A DNA stretch of 64,000 bases, from positions 310,001-374,000 of the forward strand of contig CANTUR010000910.1 in the NCBI GenBank assembly GCA_947683625.1, read 5' to 3'. Origin of the DNA: Mallotus nudiflorus. Taxonomy: Eukaryota > Streptophyta > Magnoliopsida > Malpighiales > Euphorbiaceae. Shown piece after piece: positions 1-10,262 of this stretch (its first letter is position 1; each line of letters starts with the position of its first letter). A program made the translations under genes and the position numbers. Below the pieces are notes generated by a model, which worked only from the letters and a program-made list of their open reading frames with translations, did not search any database and was not told the DNA's origin.

Positions 1-1215
1 AAGGGAAAAAAACTGTGGGATACAAGTAGGTGTTTTCAATTAAACACAATGCAGATAGATCAATTAAAAGATGCAAGAAGAGACTCATAGCAAAGGGGTT
101 TACTCAGACCTATAGTATTGATTAATAACGGACATTCTCTCTAGTTGTAAAACTAAATATAGTAAGAGTTTGGTTATCTCTTACATCAAACCTAGCCACT
201 TTATCAAGTTAATGTAAATAACACATTTCTAAATAAGGATTTTGAGGAAGAAGTATACATGGATATTCCACGGGCTTCACTACCTTATCATAAGTTGAAG
301 GCATGTATAAATTGTACAAGGCACTATATAGTCTAAAACAATCTCCCCGAGCATGGTTTGGTTGGTTTAGCTTGGAGATGAGGAAGCATGGGTTCAAACA
401 AAGTGACTCAGATAACACTATGTTCTTGTAACATAAAAAAGGAAAGATAACAATGCTAATAATTTATGTGGATGATATGACAATGATAGGGGATGATAAG
501 GAGGGAATCTTAAACCTAAAAAACACTTAGTAAGTGAATTTGAAATGAAAAATCTTAAGGGATTGAAAAATTTATTGGGCATTGAAGTACCTCAATTAAA
601 ATAAGGTATATTTCTATCCTAGAGAAAATATGTACTTTATTTGCTTGTAGAAACTGGAATGCTTGATTGTAAGCCAACAGATATACCTATAGCTTAGAAT
701 TATAGAATGGGGATATATGAGGATCAAACACCAACAAATAGTGAGAGGTATCAATAACTGGTGGGTAAGTTGGTCTACTAGTCCTATACAAGATCGAATA
801 TTGTGCATGCCATAAGCCTTGTAAGTCAATTTATACATAATTCAAATGAAGATCACATAAGGATGGTGTTTTGAATTTTGTAATACTTGAAATCATCACT
901 AAAAAAGGGACTCATTTTTAAAAAGCATGACCATTTAAATATGATGGATATACATATTCTAACTAGGCAGAAAGTAGCTTAGATAAAAAGTTAACATTAG
1001 AGTACTTTACCTTTATGGGAGGTAATCTATTTACTTAGAGGAGTAAGAAGCAAAAAGTTATTGCATTATCCAATGTGGAAGTCAAGTTCTGAGGCATATT
1101 AAAAGGGTTATGTGATGTGTTTTACTGAGGAGGTTACTAGAAAAAATCAATTACCATCTCGAGATTGAAATGAACTTATATTGTGATAACAATACAGTTA
1201 TAAAGATTAGGAATG
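1..1215 (+). pseudogene. Decayed Copia reverse transcriptase / RNase H
   Basis: Broken pieces of a Ty1/copia pol in the forward direction. Translating across frames gives the start of the RT domain near 60-115 (IAKGFTQTY-like), then EEVYMDIP near 245, a motif like ALYSLKQSPRAWFG near 320-362 and the catalytic box IIYVDDMTMIG near 457-490. A connection segment like FEMKNLKGLKNLLGIEV follows near 540-590, with RNase H-like traces to about 1,200. Stop codons and frameshifts are frequent throughout, so it is not functional. The 5' part (gag, protease, integrase) lies to the left of the window, and I found no LTR at the 3' end. YVDD and KQSPRAWF are diagnostic of Copia rather than Gypsy or LINE enzymes. 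Confidence 0.85.
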
Positions 1216-1539
1216 TGCATCGGTTGGAGTAGTCTGAAGAATGAAAATTCTTCAGATCCGACTTGAAAGTTAAAGAATTTAAAAAATAATTCTTTGGACC
1301 CAACTCTAAAAATTTAAATATGGAGTAGAAAAGATTTCAGTTAGTGCACTAAGACATCCTAACTAGATTGGCACCTCTATAGCACCATCAACATCAATCA
1401 ATCTAGACCTCTTTATTAATAAAGGAAAAGAATTACAAAAAAGATACAACCATAGAGTGGATATAGAAAGCTAAGAAGAGAACCTAAATTTCTCTTTACC
1501 TAAGATATCTTTTGAAATCAAATAATTACAATCAAAAGG

Positions 1540-2860
1540 ATGATTGTTCAACAATTTAATTTGGCTAAGAGTAATTCCTATAGTGGAGAGCTTATTCGCC
1601 ACACCATTACCCTCTTTATAAATGTGACTAATATGAACCTGCATAGAATAAAAAATATTAAAACAATCTAGCCATTCCCATCAAAAGGCCAAGGAACATT
1701 GGGGTCTCATTTTTGCAAATGATGAACCATATATTAATTATCACATTTAATCCACAAGTATAAAGGACAAAGATCATAAGCTTTTTTAATGGCAATCATA
1801 ATTGCATAAAACTCAACTTCAAAGGTAAATTTAATGCCAAAGGGAGCAGTAAAAGAAGAAATCAAATGGCCCAAATGATCATGAAATATACCACCAGCAC
1901 TAGCTAGTCTAAGAGCTTATATAGTAGCCCCATCAGTGTTAATCTTTAACCAGCCCTGGGGAGGATAGATATAATGAATAGTAAAAATAATGCAAGGACG
2001 ACAAGTAATGCCTAAAACTTGCAAGCGATGCAAAATTGAAAGATCTAATTATGTATTGACCATGAAACCCAATTTAAAAGAGGAAGTTTTAGTGATGGCT
2101 TTACAAATCTTGCGAATAGAAACATAAATAGGCATATAATCACCATGAAAGATAGCTTTATTTTAGGCATACCATATAGAGTGAATAGTCTCTAAATGCC
2201 AACTTGCTAAAGAACTTGCAACTGAGATGAGAACTTCATCTTCCATACAAGGTGAAAGAAACTAATAAACCTATTAGAAAGATTAAATTCAACTACAAAT
2301 ATACTTGTCAATGCATTCCAAATTCTGACAGCATAAGGACATTATAAGAATGTGTGAGGAATAGATTCAACATGTCTAGCACATAGACGACAATGAGAGA
2401 CTATATTTAAGCCTTTATTATAAAGTAAATAATCCAAAGGAAGCTTAACATGTGACAAGCGCTAAGTTACAAAGGAACGAGAAAGTGAAAAATAGTGATG
2501 CCATAGTTCCTTACCCCAAGCAACTTTTAGAGCTTGAGGACGAGAATGAAGATAAATAGCTTCACAAGATAGCGCACCATTCTTTGATAAAAAAAAAAGA
2601 TAGCGTACCATTAGGAGAGTGAAAATAAACCAGAGTGTTTGATGAAAAAAAATCAAACTTTCAATATCCTGGCAAATAGTGGGAAAAGCATTACAGAAGC
2701 TATACCAAATATGCCAAGAATTTTGATGATACAAATAAGCGATGGTTGCACCCAGAATATTGTGGATATGATATGGAATGCCAATATGATTTGTAATAAT
2801 ATAATCAAGCCATTTATCATTCAAGAAGTTCAGCTTAGAACTTCTACTTACCACCTATTA
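1540..2860 (-). pseudogene. LINE zf-RVT and RNase H remnant
   Basis: The open block 2,462-2,854 begins with a segment like SKLNFLNDKWLDYII and ends in KVAWGKELWHHYFSLSRS, the linker found before the zinc-binding domain of plant LINEs. Further along the reverse strand a CRLCARHVE motif (near 2,380-2,400) is the zf-RVT metal ligand cluster. Near 1,770-1,830 FEVEFYAIMIAIKKAYD followed by LWIKCDN is the RNase H core, carrying its E and D residues. Stops interrupt both domains. Confidence 0.75.
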
Positions 2861-3049
2861 AGATTGATGAATTAGATCAACATAAGAACCCTAAATGGAT
2901 GACCAAATGGAAGAGCTGATATAAGAACTCTAAATAACTTTAGACTAGTGAAGATAACGGGATCGTAAGAATTGAATGGAATAACTGTCATGGCTCATTA
3001 GTGTCTAAGCAAATTTACTTAACATGGTAGCATTCATAATATGTAAGCA

Positions 3050-4300
3050 CTTCATATTCAAACCTCCTTCATCCATAGGGGAATAACAAATGTCCCAACG
3101 TACAGTAATAAGCTTACGGGAAAGGTAATTACCAATCCAAAGAAAATTCTTTAAACACTTATTTCAGAAGCAAACTTAGCCATTTGTAAACCATGAAAGT
3201 GTGAACAAAAGAGCCACAAAGAATTCAATTAAATGAGAGAAAGCCTACCAGCCATTGAGAGAGTAGAACCCTTCCATTTATCTAGCTTAGCAATAATAGA
3301 ATCAGCGATGGGTTGAAGCAATATTTTTTTGGTGCTCCTTTAAACATGGGAACACCTAAATATTTGAATGGTAAACTTCTAAGCTTCATACCTTAAATGG
3401 ATTTAAGCATAGTAGCATGAGAAGGGGTGACATAATTACTAAAGAATATATGAGATTTCTCCTAATTGACTTGTTGACTAGAGAGCAAATTATATTTGCA
3501 AAACAAATTCATAATGAGATGAAGGTTTACTTTAAAGGTTTTACAAAAAAAAAATCAATATATCATCATCATACATAAAATGAGTAGGACAACGAACTCA
3601 ACTATTAGAATGCATAGGAATGAGAGCACCTTGTTTTATATGAGTTATAATGGATTGATTAAGGAAATCCTCTGGTAAACAAAAGAGAAAGGGGGACAAG
3701 GGATCACCTTAGTGAACCCCATGAGAAAAAGAGAAATAGCCTTCAAAGAACCATTAATCATAATTAAAAGACGAGTAGAATGAAGAATAGCCTTAACCCA
3801 ATCATAAAAAGTATTAGAGAGCCTAAAACAAGAAAGCACTTCCATATGAAAAATAATGTCTTGAAGATTAACATTTGAAGGAACACCACAAAGCATGTTA
3901 TTATCTGCCTTAGTAACTAAGCTCAGAATAACATCTTTAATAATTAAAAAATCTCTAGAGGCACCAGCATTGGAAAAAAAGAGAGGACTAAAAATCAATA
4001 ACATGATTTTCAATCAAAATGTCACCATCTATTAAAGCCCCATCAATTATTAAGCTATAAATGCCAGTTTGGATCGAACAACGAGCTAATAAGCTATGAA
4101 AAACTTGGAATTTCGATCACCCCCTTAATCCATCGAACTTTACATTTCTCTTTTAAAAGTGATTTCTGATTCAAAAGAAATCTAGAAAGATTCTCATAAA
4201 ATTAAAGTTATTAAGAGTGAAGAGAATTAGAAAACCCATTAAGATCAATTTTTGATTGAATTGGAAGAAGCTCCTATTTAGCATTTGAGATAGAAGTTCC
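3050..4300 (-). pseudogene. LINE reverse transcriptase domain remnant
   Basis: The best-preserved block, 3,645-4,013, reads through fingers/palm motifs. These include a segment like FYDWVKAILHSTRLLIMING followed by a decayed QGDPLSP box (VIPCPPF). The catalytic box lies at about 3,562-3,576 and reads MYDDDILIF, where plant LINEs normally have MYADD. The two aspartates survive but the preceding alanine is now aspartate. Frameshifts separate the blocks. This is a non-LTR type RT, distinct from the Copia RTs elsewhere in the window. Confidence 0.8.
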
Positions 4301-4499
4301 AAGATCACTAAAAATATGCTTATTCCAAAGATAAAGACAAGAGCGCAACACTTTTAACTTATGAGAAAGGCTGTACATAGGATTACCCGCCACTTGAAAA
4401 TAAGACCAGAAGCATTCTACTGTGAGAAAAAAATTATTAAGCAAAGTCCACATAGAAAGAAACTTGAAAGGATGATGAACTACTGAATTAGTCTAACAA

Positions 4500-5185
4500 T
4501 AAGTGAGAAGAAGAGGATTATGGTCTACTTAATGATGCACTAAAGAGTGATGCAATAAATTCCAATGCTGAAAGCTAAAAGCACTATACAGCTCTATCCA
4601 GATGAATGTCAAACCAATTTTCCCTTTTTCTATTACTTGTCCATGTATAGAAAGATCCTTTAAAATCTAGACAAATAATATCACAATTAGAAATAGTCGT
4701 TAGAAAATCCAAATAAGAATGCCTTAAGTAAGGATTCCCAATTTTTTCATGAGCTCTAAAACATGTATTGAAATTGCCAATGACAAACCAATCTGAAGAA
4801 ATAAGAGAATGAATTTATGTCAACTTAGACCATAAATGACTTTTGCTAGAGGATAAAAGATTAGCATAGACACAGGTTAAATTGATGTTGTAAGAATTAT
4901 TAGCAAAAGCCACTATGAGTTGCTGATCTAAAGTAGATATAATGAAAACATTCCCAACTCCAATCGAGTTAGAAACAAGAAGCCATATATAAGAAAGTCA
5001 TAAAGCATTATCAACCACAAAGGACATGTTGAAAGAACGCCAAAAAGAAGAATGAATGCAATTGAAATCAACTTTTTGTTTAGCCAGACAAATTACATTT
5101 GGATGATGAATACAAAAATGAAAAAGAAGGCGCTGGGTAGCAGAATTTGCAACACCTCTGCAATTCTAGAAAAACACTTTCATTA
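4500..5185 (-). pseudogene. LINE endonuclease domain remnant
   Basis: Reverse-strand translation starts with a motif like NCRGVANSATQRLLF followed by PNVICLAKQKVDF. These correspond to the N-terminal 'WNxRGLG...R' and the 'ETK' part of apurinic-like LINE endonucleases, here with K in place of the usual glutamate region. Further on come LTCVYANLLSSS, WFVIGNFNTCF (normally GDFN; the aspartate is now N) and GSFYTWTSNR. The D-to-N change in GDFN would by itself abolish catalysis in an APE-type nuclease. One in-frame stop lies in the stretch between VYANLL and IHSL. Confidence 0.75.
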
Positions 5186-5199
5186 AGAAGAGTGAGATG

Positions 5200-5568
5200 C
5201 CGCCTTTGTCACTGGCTTATTACCTTTTAGAAAAGGCTTATGAATTTTTTTTTTGGAATTTTTTAGTGAGAAATTGGTTGCCAGTCATCTTCTTGATTAG
5301 CTGTATCAGCCCATGATTTTTTTATTAATTTCATCAAGTTCTATGAGCGCAACTGAGAGGACGTCATTCTTGTCCTTATGGTGAGAAGTAGAATCTTCCA
5401 AATCTTGATTGTCATTGGGAACTAACATGTATAAGTAAATCAACACTTTATCAAAGAGAAACTTGAAGAAAAAATAAATTGACTTCCTTTGTAAAGTTTG
5501 AAGACCAATTAGCATGTGTATTTCACAAAAGCTGTTTCAAACTGAATATTTTGTGACTCATTGGGCGG
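5200..5568. other. LINE upstream flank, no recognisable gene
   Basis: A 69-codon reverse-strand open frame at 5,306-5,515 contains an acidic, lysine-rich stretch (LEDSTSHHKDKND). It may be the tail of LINE ORF1 or its spacer, since it directly precedes the endonuclease remnant on the same strand. I do not recognise a domain. The rest is unassigned. Confidence 0.3.
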
Positions 5569-5806
5569 TGTTGGAATAATTATAGGAATTGGAGAAAATA
5601 ATTAGAGGAGAAAATTAGTGAGAAAATTCAAGGCATAATGATAGCCTCGATTAGTGTAAATTAGTGATTTTATAACTAAAAATAGTTTTTATGTAAATAT
5701 TATATAAACTTGTATCTTGTATTGAGAAACACACTTGAATATACAAAAATGAAAGATCAGAATTTGCACCCAATAGAACTTGTTATTAGGATGTATATCA
5801 ATAGTG
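5569..5806 (+). mobile_element. Possible partial Copia LTR
   Basis: The sequence begins TGTTGGAATAATTATAGG and contains a TATATAAAC box near 5,700. This is followed by CTTGTATCTTGTATTGAGAA and a repeat of A/T-rich R-like sequence, the arrangement seen in short plant Copia LTRs. A convincing CA end and target duplication are not visible, so it may be truncated or misidentified. Confidence 0.3.
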
Positions 5807-6298
5807 TCACTTAGTATGTCATGTCAAGAACTCCACATTCAGATTTGAACAAATTGAATGGTGGGCTATTTGCCAACAAATTGTTAAATCGAGAAAAAGC
5901 TGGAAAGACTTGTTAATAAATAAAATCATCCCCTTATATGCTTTCTTACACTTTTATATGCGTCTGTGAATAACATTTATGCCAAAATTTTAAAAAATGA
6001 GTTAGATTTGCAACAAGTAAGGATTTGGTCTTTATACACCAATCAACCATATATATATATAAATTTATTTTTATTTTTTTTATATTTTTTGCTATCAATA
6101 TCTCATAATGAAACGATATTCAATTATTTTAAAATTTGAATTATGCAGAACACATGCTAAAATTCTCCTTTAACATTTTTTTTTTCCATATAAAAATTCA
6201 CATTCAATACTTCCGCCATTTGAATATTGGTAAAAAAAAAAAAAAAAGATTACTATTATCTAGGTAAGCATCAATGCATATGTAGATGGACAAATATA

Positions 6299-7101
6299 TC
6301 ATGGTTTTGTAGAATTGAGCAAGAAAGCTTGAGATTTACTCTCGTAGTAGTAGTTATTAGAGGAAGAAGCATCAGCTAAGAAGATCATCACTCCATTAAC
6401 ATCAAAGCCCTTCTCTTCCAGTAAAGCTAAGGAATCAAAAAATGCATCCCCTTGGATACCTCTTCCGTTGACTTCATAGCTAGGGAGCACTTTTTCTCCA
6501 CTAAACTGCATTGCTCGAAGCTCAAAAGCACTCAAACACGCCGCTGGTGTTTGAACCTTATCAGTATAGAACTGATAATTAACATAGTCAATCACATTTC
6601 CATACTTTTTAAACAGTTCAATATAAGGGATAATAATTGCATTAAACGGTGCAATTGTCGCTATCGAGATTACACTCTGATTTTTCAAAAGGGTGATTAG
6701 CTCAGCTATGCAATAAGCAAAACTAGCATTATTTTGTTCAGGGAAATTCTCATAGTCAACATCAATGCCATCGAGGTGATAATTTTCTATTATGGACTTA
6801 AAGGGTAAAGAAAGCGTTTGATATCCAAATTTGGTTGTCTTTTGGGTTGTACCAACGTAGGATTTTTTGGCCTAAGCTCCAACCAGAGACACTAGCAATG
6901 GCTTTTACATTAGGGTATTTTTCTTTGATGGCTAAAACTGAGTCTGGAGTCAATGTACTTGCCCAGTATGGTGAAAATTTCCCATTTTGAGCATTGCCTG
7001 ATGGGTCTGCATCAATAGCAAAGTTAAGTATGAAATGGAAATCAATTTTGGTTTCTATTGGAACTTATAGGACTTCCTGTGGCTCCAATGTATCCCATCA
7101 T
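6299..7101 (-). pseudogene. GH18 chitinase-like pseudogene (class III / chitinase 2-like)
   Basis: Reverse-strand translation matches the plant GH18 group that contains chitinase 2-like and narbonin-like proteins. Blocks in order are MMGYIGATGSP, IDFHFILNFAIDADP, GKFSPYWAS, VKAIASVSGWSLGQK, the GH18 signature DGIDVDYE (6,749-6,772), and a C-terminal half (6,299-6,688) that ends in LLNSTKP. The catalytic glutamate and both aspartates of DxxDxDxE are kept. Two frameshifts break the frame, one near 7,060-7,075 and one near 6,798-6,803 (just after SNAFFTL), and stops follow each. There is no visible signal-peptide exon. Proteins of this family are either chitinases or catalytically silent storage or lectin-like forms. 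With two shifts this copy is most likely a pseudogene, unless the shifts are assembly errors. Confidence 0.8.
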
Positions 7102-8140
7102 CACCTTCCCATCTAAATCATTAAAAAAAGACTGTTATATTATATGTCAACATGAAATATCAAAGCTGAAAAAATGTAATTTCAACACATCTTAAATTTT
7201 AAATCTCACAATATAGTGGTAAAACATTCGTAAGATTTTTAAAAATGTTTGTTGAAATATTTAAGTAGTTTCTAACTAAATAAAAATAACAAAAAAGATG
7301 ATTTTTTGTGGTATATACATATATATGTGTGTGTATCTACACATACCGCAAAAGTGTAGAGAAAAGAGTGCAACTCGCAGAACATAGAAGAGAAAGAGGC
7401 GATGAATGTTGGTCATGAGTCTCATCATTATGTGTTGTTTTTGTGTGATTGAATGAGAGAACCAAAGAAGTTTACTTGTAACTTATATGAATGCATACAT
7501 GCTTGGCTTTAGCATGTAAGAAAGCCAGCCTAAAGCGTCTTTACAGTCTCTTGATTATAGCACTTCCTTTATATTCCAATGTGCCTAAATGAACCAATAT
7601 TTCTATGCAACAATATGCATTGCTGGGACATTTTCAACGCCTAGATTTTTTTTTTTTCTAGAGTCTGAGGAATCTTTCGTGGCCGAATCCTACTTCTAGT
7701 TTTTTTCTTTTCCACCTTGAAAATTCCACTAAAAAAAATTGAGAAATTTCAGTAGATGGCCGAATTCTACTTCTAGTTTTTTTTTTTTTTTTTTCATTTT
7801 TGAAGTTCCACTTTTCAGTTTTATGTTTTCATTTTTTTTTTACATTTTTGTTTTTTTCTGCTATATAACTTCCTTTGCAACTTTTGTTTTACCTATTTAT
7901 TTATTTTTGAACTCCTCTTAATTGAAGTTAAATGTATGTATTTATTTAATTTTTATATAGTAAATAATTTTAATTTTTTATGAGATATTTGAAAGTTTTG
8001 AATAATGTATTTAAAATTAATCTAGTTATTTTCTTTTCAATAAATCTTTACTTTCAAAAACAATATTGATTTTGTTTAGTTGATGAAGAAATAAGATAAA
8101 TAACAATAGTTTTTTATATGAAAATAAAATTTCACTCAAA

Positions 8141-8815
8141 ATGGAAAGTGTGCGAGCATTATTAAGCAAGAAATTAAAAAGTTGCAAAAATGGAAGATAC
8201 AACAAGCTCACCCAGCTCTTTTTTTTTTTTCAAATAGCACCAGTTCACAATCATTTCATTGATTTTTTTAAGAAAACAGTGAAGAAGAAGAAGAGAGAAA
8301 TGCCCAAACAATTCAAAAAAAAAAAAACTTAAAAAAGCGTAAAAAAGGGAGACCCATCGTCGATACTCAAACCATCAAAAAAGAAAAAAGAGATGAGGGT
8401 TGGATTCAAGTTTAAACACAAGATCAGTAGAGGAGATTGTAAACAACATTGTCTATTAATAAAAATGTTATTTTAGAACTATTTATTATTGTTGATTTAT
8501 GTAAAATTTTATAAAACATTTAGATGTTTGTTATTTATTTTTATTTTGTTGTTGTTGTTATTTGTTGTTTCAATTGTTGTTTTTTGCTTTTTTTTTTTTC
8601 AAACTTGTCTGTAAATATAGAGAGAGTAATCATTATTAAGTAAGAAACTGAAAAATTACAAAATTGTAAGACACAACAATCTCAACTAGTTAATTTATTT
8701 TTAGTTAACCGAGCAGAAACTCATACAAAAAACTTTTAAAAAAAAGCAGAAAAAGGAGAGATTCGTAGTCGTAGTTGTTGCCGTTGCTGCCATTTTTAAC
8801 AACAACTTTGATGGT
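8141..8815 (+). repeat. Diverged direct duplication in AT-rich DNA
   Basis: The segment starting at about 8,141 (gcattattaagcaagaaa, then ttgcaaaaatgg and acaacaagctcac) recurs in diverged form at about 8,625 (tcattattaagtaagaaac, then ttacaaaattg and acaacaatctcaac). Each copy is followed about 200 bp later by a GGAGA-C/T-CC/TCGTCG-like segment (8,345 and 8,753). This points to an old tandem duplication with a unit of roughly 400-490 bp. Confidence 0.45.
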
Positions 8816-9818
8816 GCCCATATCATAAAAAAAAACTCAAAAATAGCAACAAAAAAAAGAGACCGGTCACTACTGCTAAGAACTGCCTCCAATAATAGTT
8901 GTGGAAAAGAATCAAAATTTCGGTTGATTGGAGAAGATTTTGATAGATTGATTTAAAAAAAAAAAAAAAAGAGAAGTCAGAGAAAAGGAAGACAATAAGC
9001 GTTTGAAAATGGTGAGCATTTATAGAAGGAGAAGAAGATGTGAAAAAATTGCGAAAGGAGAAAAATAAGTGAAAAAAAGATGGAAGAATGAAAAGATCCA
9101 TAATTGAAAGAATTTTGTTTGAAAAAGTTTTAAAAGAAAAAAAAGTTAGTGCGCGTCGTGCTTTCTTTTTTTAAGGTTTTAGGTTATTTGTGATAATAGC
9201 CCAAAAAAAATTGATACCTGGGGTTGCATTATACATTTTATGAGAATAAAATAATACTAATTTTGTTAATTAAATATAAAATTTCACATTTAATTTTAAT
9301 TATCAAAGCATTATAGCTCCACTATTTATTTGTTAAAAAATTTATAGATTCATTTAATTATTCTATCTTAGAGTATATGTTCATTGATAGCAAGGGTTGA
9401 AATTGAATTGTTTGTTTACATAGTATTCGGTATAATTTCACTAAAAGAATTTATTTAATTTTCAAATAAAAATAGAATTTCGTTGTAAATAAATTTTTAC
9501 TATCCTCTTATAAATATTATTTATTCTTACTGTTATTGGGATTCACTATTTCTAATATGTACAAAAAATATATTAGATGAAGGTACAATTTTTGCTCCTA
9601 ACATTCATAATGATGAGCAAATTTTCCCTTAAAAAATTTAAAAATATTTAAGAAATCTAAACTACTCATTTAATAAAGTATTAAATAATTATTTGTTTTT
9701 CATACTTATAGGATTTACTGATGCTAACATGATATTGAAAAGATCTTACATATAATTCTTTTTATGAAATTAAAAAAATCATACAGATCCATCCCATCTT
9801 ATGTATAGACGGTAGGGT

Positions 9819-10067
9819 TTAGTGCGCATCTAAGTTTCTTGCAACCATGATATTGTTGGAGTTCAATGCTCCAGGGAACACATAAGTATCATAAATATAT
9901 GGAATATAAATGAGGAGTCGCCACTCAGGATAATAACTAGGACAACTTTTAAATGTGTTGGTAAGTTGATTCCCTAAATGAGAGTTAGCATTACGTCGAG
10001 AGAATTCTGGGTACAAAATATAAACTTCTTTTAATCTCATGTTCTTTAAATTTATCTTGTTAATCAA
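9819..10067 (-). other. Unrecognised 82-codon open frame
   Basis: This reverse-strand frame encodes a compositionally protein-like stretch rich in Y, P, N and R (for example YPEFSRRNANSHLGNQL and YYPEWRLLIYIPYIYDTYV), unlike the low-complexity frames around it. I do not recognise a family. It has no signal peptide and no obvious splice partner nearby. It could be a surviving exon or a fragment of a decayed gene, perhaps one captured by a transposon, or chance. Confidence 0.2.
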
Positions 10068-10262
10068 AAGTCATTTCTTCTAATTACATGCAATTTCATA
10101 AAACCCAAATTAGTAGCAATACAACAAGGCACTAATTGTAAGAAAAAGCATATAAAAACACAATCATTTAAAACATTTAATCCTTATAGAGAGAAGAGAA
10201 TGCAAGGTTTTTTAAAGAGAAGGAGGGGAAGGGAATAAAAATTATAGATTTTGTTGTGTTTA

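Larger units (their letters stand above)
1400..5200 (-). mobile_element. Degenerate L1-type LINE (non-LTR retrotransposon)
   Basis: Read on the reverse strand, the domains occur in canonical plant LINE order: endonuclease (about 5,170-4,500), reverse transcriptase (about 4,300-3,050), zinc-binding zf-RVT (about 2,860-2,160) and RNase H (about 1,960-1,540). A 3' tail follows, resembling LINE 3' UTRs (TTTTTTGTAATTCTTTTCC on the minus strand, near 1,420-1,440). Every domain carries stops and small indels, so the copy is old and inactive. No clear poly(A) or target-site duplication was found, so both ends are approximate. The 5' untranslated/ORF1 end may extend to about 5,520. Confidence 0.85.
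7102..10262. other. AT-rich intergenic DNA with homopolymer runs
   Basis: Apart from the entries listed separately, this stretch holds no gene I can support. It has long poly-T runs at 7,650-7,900 and 8,570-8,600, poly-A runs at 8,310-8,330 and 8,950-8,970, and AT-rich sequence to 10,260. Open frames here are low-complexity (F/L/K rich) and arise from the homopolymers. Confidence 0.6.
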
